Shown piece after piece: positions 11,554 through 21,653 of a stretch of 64,000 nt of DNA (the stretch's first letter is position 1; each line of letters starts with the position of its first letter). Source of the stretch: Entophlyctis helioformis (taxonomy: Eukaryota > Chytridiomycota > Chytridiomycetes > Chytridiales > Chytriomycetaceae); the NCBI GenBank assembly GCA_025526915.1, contig JAHLKH010000001.1, forward strand, positions 186,001 through 250,000. The letters are read 5' to 3'. Position numbers and translations under genes: made by a program. The notes below the pieces were generated by a model, which was not told the origin of the DNA, ran no database searches, and was given only the letters and a program-made list of their open reading frames with translations.

Positions 11554-14500
11554 TCACGACAGCCCATTTGAGCGAGAAGGCAACGCGGATGCTGTAACTG
11601 CTGCTGCTGCCGCTGCCGCTGCTGCTGTGGACGGCGTCGTGGCAGCTACTCCCGGCTGTGCTCCTTCGCTGTTGCCTCCTGACACACCGGGAAAAACAGG
11701 TCCGACAGCCGCAACACCAACAACCGATCTTGCAAACTGGTCAATCACATGCTGGGGAAGCGGCGCATGTCCACTGGCAGACGAAACCAATGGAGCGGCC
11801 TCGGCCGACGTGGAAGCTGCGGTCAATGACATTATCGTCTCCGCTTTAAAGGTGCCCATGGGCGGCAGGATCGACGCAACAGACGGAGGCAAGGACACGG
11901 ACGATTGGCCGCTGCTGATGCTGATGCTGCCATCCTGAAGCTGCTGCTGGTACGCTATGGACAAAGCATCCCTGAGTTTGGCCATGTCCGCCTGCGCCAG
12001 TACCCAGAAGCGAGAGATCCTGTCAATCGCAAGCACAAGCTGCTCGACCTTGGCATGCATCACCATGAACGTGACTGCATCAAACATGCGCATACGCATG
12101 GCAACGACAATCACCATGCCTGCATACAGGAACAGTTTACACATGCCGTGCGGGATCTGCACTAGCCGCGGATTCTGCTCCATGAGGCGCTCGGCAATCG
12201 CGCAGATGGACATGGCGTAGTCGAGACATGTTGCGAGGGTGGCTCGAGTCACGGCGTTGTCGACGAGCGGCTCACCCGAGGCGAGTAGGTGGCCGCCGTA
12301 GAGCATGATGCGGCAAAAGTAGTAGATGGCAAGCGTGTGAGCGACCATCCAATGCGGTCGCTCCGGCGTGCAGTCGTCGACAAAGTACGCGGGCTGCACC
12401 GCACCCAGCCAGGGCGGCAGCGACGCGTACCACTCGCTTGCGTCATTGACCAGAATGGATCGCTCCAGCTCGGGGTCGAAAATCAGCGAGCTGGTCGCGG
12501 TGAGGTGATGGTGAGAGAGGTTGCGGGCGTACCGCGTCGCCTTCTTGAGGATACGCAGGAGCGCCAGGTACCGATCCAGAGCCAGGCTGATGTGCGAAAA
12601 TGCAGACCGCGGGATGTCCTCAACGTGGCTCGGCGTGGGAGACGGCTCGGGAATGGGGCCGGGGCGTGTGCCAGAAAGCTCGCTTGCAGCTGTTGTCGAA
12701 ACCGATGCCGCTGCTGCTGCTGTGGCACCGGCCGTCTTGACTTGGTACAAAGCCCCGAATCCGTCTCCTTCGTCGACCAAGGGCAGCTCAACCGACTCGT
12801 CCATGTTGAAAAAGACGAGCTCCAGACGCGGCTCGGGCGTGTTGCCATCGTCCTCGTTGATGCTGAGTGGGATGTCGGAGCGCGAGACAGACACAAAGCC
12901 ATCCATCTGCTTCAGAATGAACCAGATACGGCGGCGCAGCTCGAGCTCCTGCATGGGTTTGGTCAGATCCGTCTCCATGTGCAAGCCAATGACCTGTGCC
13001 ATCTTGACAGCAATGCCGAAATACAGGAGCGCCTTGGGTGCGTTGCCTGCGCCGGAACTGTAAAACGACATGAGAATAAATGCGACCACGACCGAGTACG
13101 AGGGCTGATCCATGTTGTCCTCCACGTGGCGCCGCGCTCGCTCAAAGTAAACGTCGCCGCGATTGAACGTATTCTTTTCAAAGTCGATGGGCTGCGTCAT
13201 GGCCAAGGCGTACATGGCGTTGAGGAGCATGGGGGGCTCGTTCTGGATGCCGCGCAAGAACTGGAACCGATTCAAGATAGGGATGCATGGATGGATGTAG
13301 CCAAAGAAGCGATCAATGAGGTCGTAGCGAATGTCTGTGTCGGCGCGGTTGATGCTGCCGTTGTTGCTGGCAACGGTTGAGTCGAGTAGCGTGATGACCG
13401 AACCTCCCAAGCTGGAAGCGGGTGCTGACAGCGCGTCGTTTGACACTGAGCCTGCCATTGAGCTGGGCGAGGCCGTCAGGGTGAAGGCCTGTTGCTGCTG
13501 TTGCTGTTCAGTCTTGAAATGCGGCTCAGTGGTAAGATAGAACGCCTCAAGAGGGCCAGGCTGGAACGTGGCGATGGATTGGCCTTGAACATTGGGTGGG
13601 TACGGTGCAGCAGACGACCCAAAGGCCAGCGGCAGGGTGCTTGGTGAGCCGCTGATCTTGAGAGTTTGGACCTGGGCCTCCAAATCGCGGATGCGTTCGT
13701 GAAGGCGATCGACATATCCGCTCTTTGGGCCACGCTTTCGGACTTCGCGCTCGTAGGTGCACTGGCGCTGCAGTCGCTTGCACGTGGCGCACTGCGGACG
13801 GTCGCCGTCGCACTTTGCGCGCTGGTTGCCGGCACAGACCAGGGTCGCGCTGTGTCAGTCAGTTTGTGGTGGAAATGAGCCGCATCATCAAGCGGCACGC
13901 CGCAATGCACTGCTCACACGGCCAACCACACACATACACACACAAACACACACAGGTGGGTGCTCCCAGACAACGTACCCTGCGGTTGCACTGGTCGCAT
14001 GCCAGCGAGATACGCTTCTGCTTGCCAGAGCCGTCGCCCGCCATCACAGACATGTCGGGAGAGTGGCCCTCGTTCCCAACGGCCTCGCTGTCCTGGGCAG
14101 ACGCCTCAGAGGCTGGCTGCTGTGTGTAGCCCGAACCCGAGCCAGCGCCAGAGACGGGGCCAGCATTGGCAGCCGAGCCGCCCGTCTGGAAAGTAGACGC
14201 TGTGCCCATCCCAGCGCTGGCGCTGGCACGAAACTCTTGCTGCTGGTATCGATCGTAGAGCTCGTACGGCTGGTAGTTTGCCCACGCCGGTGCTGCTTCG
14301 CCTTGAAGCGCCAGCGGCGGGCGGACAGAGGCGTCGAGGTCGCCGTGTTGCTGCGACTGCAGAGGCATGGCTGCATAGGAGCCGAGCGGCGGATGCTGTA
14401 GCTGGTGGTGCTGGTGCTGGTGATAGTGCTGGGGATAGTGCTGCTGCTGCTGCTTGCTGCTGCTGGCTGGGCACGAACGGCAACGACTGCGCATCAGACG

Positions 14501-14609
14501 GCATGGTCATCGACAGGAGCTGCTGGTGGTGCGACGGGTTCTGGTACTGCGGTGCATTGTAGTGTCCACCGCTGCCATTGGCGCCATTGGCAGGCGGTCG
14601 GTCTGCCAT
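11554..14609 (-). CDS. Zn(II)2Cys6 transcription factor with fungal MHR domain (copy 2)
   Basis: Nuclear regulator, paralogue of the gene downstream. Exon 1 is 14609-13979 and exon 2 is 13821-11554, with a 157-base intron inside the zinc cluster at the same codon as in copy 1. Seen: ACDQCNRR|RAKCDGDRPQCATCKRLQRQC, then RKRGPKSGYVDRLHERI and a coiled coil. A complete MHR domain follows, ending near KVEQLVLAIDRISRFW. The C-terminal tail is Ser/Ala-rich. Exon 1 carries one extra base in a CAG repeat near 14454. Removing it joins the MADRPPANG start to the Gln/His-rich part and makes the exon divide evenly (about 965 residues). The shared intron position supports recent tandem duplication. Confidence 0.86.
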
Positions 14610-14616
14610 CCTGTGG

Positions 14617-15290
14617 CTAGCGAATCATGCCATAGCCGGCCCGAGTCAGCAGCCTGCATGGGCGGCCAGTGGGCGACTCATATCCACCTACAGTTGTACC
14701 TGCCAGGTTGATCGGGAGGATCGGGCACCGAGATGGAATGTGGATATCGCCTTGCACGTGACATGCAGTGCCACGATGGATGCCATCGAGCTGCGTCAAG
14801 TAGAGCGGCCGCTCTCCATCGAGCAAATGCCCCAGTGCGACCATCCCGATGTTGGTGGCTCCAAGCACGTCTCGGTGGTAGACGGTCTTGCATGGTATGC
14901 ACTCGTAGCGTCGCAGGTTGGTGCGGTTCTCGTATGGGATCCGCTGCTTGCACTGCGGGCACATCTGGCTGGTCAGGTTCTCGTTGCAGCGGTAGATCTG
15001 TGGTGTGTGGTGGTGCATGATCGTGTGTCAGTTGGTGCACAGATGGATGGATGGATGGACAGCGTGGCATCAGACGCACATAGGCATATCCAGACGACCG
15101 CAGATGCCTGATGAGAAACTTCTCAAACACAGCGTGCCGGCCACCTTGGCCTGTAAAGTCAATGCCAAATGCCCAGACAACGGGAATGTCCTTCTCTGTC
15201 GCCATTTGATGGATCAGCGGGGAGGCAAGTGCTGCAGCGTCTGGACCTGCCACAGCGCGCCGTTGCCGTCTCGCTTTGGCCTGTGTAGTC
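14617..15290 (-). pseudogene. Fanzor (eukaryotic TnpB-like nuclease) C-terminal remnant
   Basis: Part of an RNA-guided nuclease of the Fanzor/OrfB family, carried by eukaryotic transposons. Seen: PVVWAFGIDFTGQGG and FEKFLIRHLRSSGYAY in the upstream segment, then a probable intron from about 15083 to the acceptor ending at 14999. Next come NLTSQMCPQCK...ECIPC, a four-cysteine zinc ribbon, and HRDVLGATNIG, the RuvC-III motif with its catalytic Asp at 14871-14869. A tail RPLYLTQLDG also fits the family. RuvC-I and the guide-binding N-terminal half are absent; the space upstream is taken by the divergent SPFH gene. The frame is open to a stop at 14617. It is a truncated copy or fossil and should not be a working nuclease alone. 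Confidence 0.72.
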
Positions 15291-16062
15291 GACGGCCACG
15301 CCATCCCACCAATCAGCGGCCGGCTCTCAATGGCCATGGCCTGAGAGCATCTGAGCGGCGACGCAATTTCCTCGAGACCCAAAATCGCAATGATTTCCGC
15401 CGTGTCCCGTGCCGTTGCTCTTGGCGCCAGCCGTCGCTTCCCGGTTGCCGCTGCCGCCACGCAGGTGTGTGTCTGTGTCTGTGGGTGCGGCTGCTGCGTG
15501 CCTCCCCCATATGAGAGTGCGCATACACTGCAGGCCCCGCCCGTCCATCTGTCCTCCCGTCAAGCCAGCCAGCCAAGCCAGCCAAGCCAGCCAGCCAAGC
15601 CAGTCGCATAATCGGCAGGCGACAATGCTGCACACAGCAGCCTGCCTGAACATGATCGACAGAGCCGACAGTGTGCGGTGCGGAGCATCCAGCGTGCGTG
15701 CGTGCGTGCGTGTTGGCGGCGCTGGCAGGCAGACAGAGTGCTCTCTTCCAGCCGTCTGCGCTCCCGCCTGCTTTCCACGCACACACGCACCTGCTGCCCA
15801 CTCTCGTCTGGCCTCGCTGTCGACCATGGCAGCGGTCCGTCGTCATCTGCTCGGCATGGCAGCCAACGATGCTCAAGCACGACCTGACTCGACTGGCTGG
15901 CGGCCTGGCTGCACTGCGCACGGCTGGCTCCTTGGCTTTGCAGACCTGCCGACCGCCTGCCTGACCAACTGACCTTTGGCCCTGTTGAACCAACGACGAC
16001 AACAACGACGACAACAACCGCCGCCGCCTGCCGCCGCTTGGGCATGCACTCCACTCTCTCAG
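15291..16062. other. Spacer with short tandem repeats before the SPFH gene
   Basis: Holds AGCCAGCCA-type repeats at about 15561-15603 and a GTGC run at 15692-15712. It should also contain the promoter and the unidentified first exon of the SPFH gene on the plus strand. I looked for the missing Fanzor N-terminal motifs on the minus strand and found none. Confidence 0.55.
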
Positions 16063-17405
16063 TCTGCCCGTCTTAGCCACACTCTGGCAGTGCCCTACGC
16101 CCACATTGGCGTCACCAAGTTCGACAAGGGCGTGCCTGCTGAGCAGGTCCGCGAGCTGTCGCCTGTCGAGAAGAAGTGGGACTTTTGGACCACCAGCCCG
16201 GCCTTCTTCCAGCTGATGCCCTCTGCTATTGTAAGCCGTCGTCTCGTGCCCGCCTTCCTGCTCTGCGAAAAAATCACGCTGACTGGTGGTGGCCGTTTGC
16301 AAATGCGTCATGGTGAATCGACGCCGTTTGGCTCTCGTCTTGCCACTCGTGCATCCTGCCTTGCCGCTCATCGTGGCGGTCCCAACCCATCTTTGCCAAC
16401 CCGCTGTACGGATGATCGTGCATGCGCTAGGGTGTCGCCCACGTGCCCGCTGGCGAGACTTGGATCGTTGAGCGCGGTGGCCGCTTCAACCGCGTCCTCA
16501 CCACTGGATCTCACCTGTTCATTCCGTTTGTTGACAAGGTCCGCTCTATCAAGTCGCCCCACACTGTCGTTACCGGTGTCCTTGCTCCCGAGGCCACCTC
16601 CAAGAGTAAGCATCCCCTGGATATTCCGCTCGCTGGGCTCTTTTCTGCGCCGCCACACATTCCGGCGCATGTTCTCACAAACAATCCTGCCTTGGCCTCT
16701 CCCCACATAGACGGCGTCAGCGTGGATGCGTACGCGGTTGCCTACTTCACGGTCGCTGACCCCGTCAAGGTATCTTTCTGCACCACTGGTTGACCGACTG
16801 GCGGGCTGGCTGGCGGGCTGGCTGGGCGATGGTGTGTTCCTGTTGTCGAATCAGCCCGGTACTCACTCGTCGTTTTTGGTGGCTGGGTGTCTCAACAGTC
16901 GGCGTACTACGTCGATGCCCAGACTAACAAGACAGACTCTGAGCGCACCCTCGCCAAGGTGATCCGTGGCGCCCTCGCGTCCGAGATCGCCAGCGCCACC
17001 ATTGACGGCGAGCTGTCGGCTGCCGACAAGACCCGCATTGCAAGCAACGTCCTCGCCATTGTCAAACAGAAGGAGGCGGAGCTCGGTCTCGCCGTCACAG
17101 AGGTTGAGGTCCGCGGCGCTTTTTCGCTCGACTCCAACGTCCCTGACAAGCTTCGCGCTCTCGAGGCCCCCCACCCCGACTTTGACGCTCCTGGCCACGA
17201 CCTTGCTGCTGACTACTGGGCCGACCTCTTGACCCCTCCCTACTTTGAGAAGCGTGTCTTTGGCAGCCTCAAGGAGCCCAAGACTCCTGCTGCTGTTTCT
17301 CTCGAGTGGTCGATCCCCTCGCCGCCCGACTTCCACCACTTCCACCAGGTCCCCAAGCTGGTGGTTCCCCCCTCTGAGGAGGGCCAGGTCGCCAAGGCTC
17401 ACTAA
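16063..17405 (+). CDS. SPFH (stomatin/prohibitin-like) domain protein
   Basis: Membrane-associated scaffold of the SPFH superfamily, most like stomatin-type proteins that organise inner mitochondrial membranes. Visible exons: 16063-16230, 16431-16605, 16711-16769 and 16899-17405, all joined in phase. Seen: the stomatin-like opening VPAGETWIVERGGRF, then LTTGSHLFIPFVDKV and DAYAVAYFTVADP. A helical segment with SERTLAKVIRGALASEI follows. The C-terminal extension (ADYWADLLTPPYFEKRVFG) is not part of the usual family. The initiator Met must lie on an upstream exon: the frame begins with an acceptor at 16062 and no in-frame ATG. Candidates such as 15864 (MLKHDLTRLAGG, presequence-like) could not be joined to it by a clean splice. 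Mitochondrial location is inferred, not shown. Confidence 0.75.
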
Positions 17406-17724
17406 GCACACACACACAATCCACCTACCCGCCCATTGCACCACCTTTCAATACGATCCATCCTTACAACTGCCGCTTGATTCATTTCCTTCTTGGTGCT
17501 TCAGTCTCTTATCAACCTCCTACAACGGCCGCATGTATGGTTGCCCCACTATGCATGCCCTTGCCTTCAGCCTCGGGTGCCAGCCTTCAGTCTGCCCCCC
17601 ATTCCACTCTCTTTGAGTTGCACTGCTAGGGCTCTTGGCCGATTCTGTACGCGCTCGTTCAGTCCGTGAGGGTCGAGGGCCATACAAAAGGCATCCCAGA
17701 AGCAAGCACGCACACGATCAACAA
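17406..17724. other. Intergenic region
   Basis: About 320 bases between two plus-strand genes, pyrimidine-rich in its first part. I see no gene or recognisable site. Confidence 0.6.
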
Positions 17725-18468
17725 CCAATGACTGCCGTGTGGGCTACTCTCAACACGATTCGTGCTCTCTCCATTGCCGCCCTTACCGCCGCCGTCGCCA
17801 TTGCAATTGCACTGAATGTCCAAACGCTGCGAGCCGGTCTCTTATCCACACCAACCTCTCTGTTCGCGTTCGTGAACCGCCTGGCTGTCGCCGCTGTGGC
17901 AGGCATCTTGGCTCTCGCCGAAGTTGGCTGGCCACGCTCCTACATCGAAAGCTCTTTTCCGTGGTTTGGACACACGCACTCATGGGCCTTGCAAGGAGCG
18001 TGCCAGTTCCTTGTCGGATCGTTTGTCTGGGGGCTCCTGATCGGCAGCAACGAGGACGGCACGAATGCAGGCCATCCCGGTTCTGCAATGCATGTTGCAC
18101 TTGCAGCCGCTGGATGGGCCAACGCCGTCATTGGTTTCGCATACCTTGTCATGGGCTGGATCGGCGGTCCCCAACTCAAGGCTCGTCGCTCTGGATCAAG
18201 CCAGCAACGTGACGTGCATGCCACCAAAACTCAGAACCAGCCCACTCGAACGGAACGCTCAAGCAGCAGCAGCAGCAGCAGCCAACGCAGCAGCCAACGC
18301 AGCAAGGACCGTTTGACTGCATACCATGATGCGTTTGTGGTGGATGTTGTCCGCCATGCCGATGATCAGCCCGGGCGGTACGGCGCAGACTCGGGAGGCA
18401 ACACCAAGGCAAACATGCGTGCACCACCGCCTGCCAAGATTCTCACATCCAAACTGGCTGTTTTCTAA
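17725..18468 (+). CDS. Four-helix integral membrane protein of unknown function
   Basis: Single-exon gene for 247 residues. I do not recognise the family with confidence. Four hydrophobic segments are visible at about residues 12-32, 45-65, 87-107 and 123-145; conserved-looking polar features include a Glu inside helix 2 (ILALAEVGWP) and the loop PWFGHTHSWALQG. The C-terminal 100 residues are hydrophilic with a Ser run encoded by AGC repeats. The layout loosely recalls fungal TVP15/COPI-associated or MARVEL-like proteins, but that is only an impression. The ATG at 17725 opens directly into the first helix; the frame is open further upstream without membrane-protein character. Confidence 0.65.
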   Translation, partial: PMTAVWATLNTIRALSIAALTAAVAIAIALNVQTLRAGLLSTPTSLFAFVNRLAVAAVAGILALAEVGWPRSYIESSFPWFGHTHSWALQGACQFLVGSFVWGLLIGSNEDGTNAGHPGSAMHVALAAAGWANAVIGFAYLVMGWIGGPQLKARRSGSSQQRDVHATKTQNQPTRTERSSSSSSSSQRSSQRSKDRLTAYHDAFVVDVVRHADDQPGRYGADSGGNTKANMRAPPPAKILTSKLAVF

Positions 18469-18586
18469 ACGCGATGCCGCAACGCGACCCAATGCTTCGA
18501 CAGCCATACCGAATATATTGCTCGTTTCAATGCTGAACATTGGCAGAGCACGTGCCTAGAAACGGTGTGTGATGTTCTCATTTGCT

Positions 18587-20094
18587 CTACAGCTCGTGCT
18601 TGAGCCTACTGCTGACTCTCGCGTGCCTCTTCAAGGGCCTGTATCCATAGGCATCGCCAATTGCACCAGTCAGCCTCGACGTTTTCCCGCAGCCATTGCA
18701 CAAGGCGGGCGGCAAAGCACTGTCCGTAAACAGACTCACCGCATTTGCATCTTCGCGCTCTTCAGGGCTGATCATCTCCTTGTCCAACCGCTCGAGCTTG
18801 CCGAGTCTCATCACAACCTCGAGACGGTAGTTTTCGACCTGATCCACCGGATTCTCGGCCAAAATGAGAATCCTGAGTGCAGGCAGGACCTTGAGCTTAT
18901 CGACCTCTGCCAACGTTGCCACTTTGTTCGAGCGAAGATTGAGATATGTCAGTGACGTCAGTTTGCTCGACAGCCCGTCTAGTGACTCGATCTTGTTGGC
19001 GCGCAGATGTAGTAGCTGAAGCGTTGGGATGGTGTCCAGGTTTGTAAGCGATGCCACCTCATTCCCGCCCTGTCAGCGTTTCCATCCATCCATGTCGCAT
19101 GTGTACTTGTCAGTTGCTGATGAAAGATCCAGTTTGATCCATGCGTACAATCAAGCACCATGACGGCATGCTCCGTCCGAGTGCCTTACCAGGTACAGGC
19201 GCTGGATCTTGGGAGTATTGAGCCGGCCCGTATCTTTGAGTTTGTTGGCACGCGCCTCCAGATGCATCAGCTCAGGAAAATCTTCAAGCACCAAGTCCTT
19301 GAGTTGATTGTCTGGATACACCATAGTCGCACGAGCAGGCGCAGATGCAAGTGCGAGCCGTCAGTCTGGGTACTGCCTTCCATCTGATCTCCGCATTCCT
19401 CGGAGGGCCAGCTCACCGTTCAGGTTGACAAACGACGCAATGGGCCACGACTGGATCTTGAATTCCTGCAGCTGGTTCTTGGCCACATTGATGTGCTGGA
19501 GGTACTTTTTCTTATCCAGCACAGGCGGAATGTCGCGCAGTTGATTCCCCTGCACATTGACCGACAGAAGAAACTCTAGGCTCGCGAGCGCTTCGATGGT
19601 AAGAAGGGCATTGTCGGAACAGTCCTGCAAGTAAAATCGCGACATTTGAGCAAACAAGCGCATGAGCGAGGGCAGAGGAACGACCAACAAGGCTGGTTTG
19701 ACAGACGAACCACATAGCGCAGGTGAGGAAACTTGTCAATGGCTTCCAGGTTCGTGATACCCTTGCCATGGATCTCGAGGCGCGTGTAGGCATGGGACAG
19801 GCCAGTGCCCGTCCGGGCGATGAGCGACAGAGACTTGGATATGAGGTCTATTGTGAGTGGCACGGCCGAAGGACTAAGGGCGTTTCCTCCTGCTGGGGCA
19901 TCATTCGCGCCAGATGGTGCGGATACGCCATCATCGAGCTTGGAGCTGTCGCCCTCGCCGTCTTGGCCGTCTTGGCCGTTACCACCAGAGTCTGCAGTCC
20001 CTGGCAAGTCGTTGCTGGTGTTTCCCGCAGCCTCTGTCTCGTCGTCGCCGCCGCCGCCGCCAGCCGACGCTTGTCTCTCGCTCTCGTCGTCCAT
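18587..20094 (-). CDS. LRRC23-like leucine-rich repeat protein (axonemal radial spoke)
   Basis: Leucine-rich repeat protein of the LRRC23 type, a component of radial-spoke heads in motile cilia. Exons: 20094-19711, 19624-19417, 19311-19190 and 19069-18587, giving 398 residues. The diagnostic N-terminal stretch LSLIARTGTGLSHAYTRLE is followed by HLRYV and about eight LRR units. The C-terminal cap reads ENYRLEVVMRLGKLERLDKE. The first 60 residues are Gly/Asp/Ser-rich linker. The first intron uses an unusual donor (GTTCGT at 19710), the weakest call here. I chose the ATG at 20094 because no earlier in-frame ATG precedes it. It is divergent from the acyltransferase gene 150 bases away. Presence implies a flagellated zoospore. 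Confidence 0.87.
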
Positions 20095-20244
20095 ATTGTC
20101 TGTCGTCTTCAAATGGCGCGATACTCAACTCTCTTTCCAAATGGCTCGCAAACGTGATAATGCGGCGTTTGTGGTCGCTGTGGCGTTTGCCCGTGAGCGC
20201 GCTTGGATGGACTACATGCCCCTTGGAGACGCACGGCTGCTCAT

Positions 20245-21284
20245 ATGGATTGCGCCTCCTGCACAGTGCTGTACCTTCCGCTGTCGTCGCTGGCCTTTAT
20301 CTTTTACCCTTGGATGAGGCCTCTTGGTGTTCGGTCGATGCTGCTGCTCCTGGGCTGGCTGTTTGTGCTGGGCATGACCATTGTCAACTATTGGCTGTGT
20401 GTGACGACACATCCTGGCCAAGTTGATCCTGCATGGGCCGACGACGGACACAGTGCACACCATGCCCTGCACGGCGCAAACAAACGCAGCAGCAGCACGA
20501 GCAGCAGCGCCAACAGCGCCAACAGAACAAGCAGCAGCAGCAGCAGCACCAGAAACCCGAGCCGCAGCAACAGCAACGGCAGTATTGCTGCACCTCATCA
20601 CCAGCGATCATGGATGTGAGTCTCAACGAGACGCCTTTTGGAGAGCACTGGGACCGATGGCTGACTATGCCCGCGGAACGAACGGTTGGCGGCAGTGATC
20701 TCTTTGAGGGGCCGCCGCTGGACGGGCCTCTCGAGACCAGCTACTGCAAGATCTGCGATCTGATCCGGCCTGCCCGATCACACCACTGCCGAAGGTGCAA
20801 CAGCTGTATTTTGCGAATGGACCATCACTGCCCATGGATCCACAACTGCGTCGGGTTCAGGAATCAGGGCCACTTTAATCGGCTCATCTTCTATGCAGCC
20901 ACGCTGTGCACCGTCACGCTTGTGCTTATTGCGATGCGACTGTACAGCCTTGCTGCCACGATCCTGGCCACTGGCAGCACAGCGGACATCAGCCACGGCG
21001 CGGTCGTCGTCACGAGCATCAACCTCACCGTGCTCATTCCGCTTACAAGCATCATATGCATGATGGCGTACAACCAGCTGCGACTGCTGCTGCGCAATGT
21101 CACGACCATTGAGGACCAGGACATACAGGACGATATGCTCATGCAAGTGCCACCGAGTCTGCCATACGATCTCGGATGGCTAGACAACATAAAGGAGATC
21201 CTTGGTCAACGGACGCTGTTCTGGTGGATGCCGCAACAGATGGATGGAGACGGCTACTCTTTCCGGCGGCGATTCTCGACATAA
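20245..21284 (+). CDS. PFA4: DHHC palmitoyltransferase, PFA4/ZDHHC6 type (frame slip in CAG repeat)
   Basis: S-acyltransferase of the ER membrane; in yeast Pfa4 modifies chitin synthase Chs3. Seen: two N-terminal transmembrane helices (LYLPLSSLAFIFYPW; LLLLGWLFVLGMTIVNYWL), TTHPG, and a complete DHHC-CRD (YCKICDLIRPARSHHCRRC, then MDHHCPWIHNCVGF). Two further helices follow, then the C-terminal motif QRTLFWWMPQQMDGDGYSF typical of the Pfa4 subfamily. The catalytic Cys is present. The first part (20245 to about 20480) and the DHHC part are in different frames. The change falls somewhere in a Ser/Gln-encoding AGC repeat (20480-20590). The total length is one base short of a multiple of three, so a one-base deletion restores about 346 residues. 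Confidence 0.85.
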
Positions 21285-21318
21285 TGAACTTTATTCGGAG
21301 GGGTGGGCAATTCGGAGG

Positions 21319-21653
21319 ATCCCGACGCTCGCTGGCCGCCCAGATGATTGCACCGTGGCGTCTTCTCTTTGGACACCGACCCTTCTGCCTGGCACACTCG
21401 CCAGACGGCCCCTCCTCACGACCTCTCGTGGCTCGCCTTGACGGCACCAAAGCATTGCTTGCTGCCATCCAGTCACGTGTCTGCTCACGTGATCCGCCTT
21501 CCACGCAGACATGTCCCGTTTTATCGAATCATGGATCCTCCCAGTCTATCTCGCGGCCCGCAAAGCAATCAAGGTTGGTGTGGTGGAACGCTCGCCGTTG
21601 TGCGCTGCCGACCGGGCGTCCATGCTGGCTGCTGACTCTTTGGCCATGGCATG
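21319..21653 (+). repeat. Duplicated promoter block, copy 1
   Basis: Nearly identical to 24581-24884 apart from a few substitutions and one indel of about 30 bases. It contains a CACGTG pair and, from 21511, the first 47 codons of the open frame that continues into the peroxisomal carrier. Confidence 0.93.
21474..21491. promoter_or_regulatory. Paired CACGTG sites upstream of the carrier
   Basis: Two CACGTG palindromes at 21474-21479 and 21486-21491, 12 bases apart start to start. They lie 20-37 bases before the candidate ATG at 21511. CACGTG is the classical bHLH (Cbf1/Pho4/USF-type) site. Confidence 0.6.

Noticed and set aside
12289..13380. Plus-strand frame of about 360 codons inside C6 factor copy 2
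   Set aside because: It is antisense to the intact MHR domain and has no family features.
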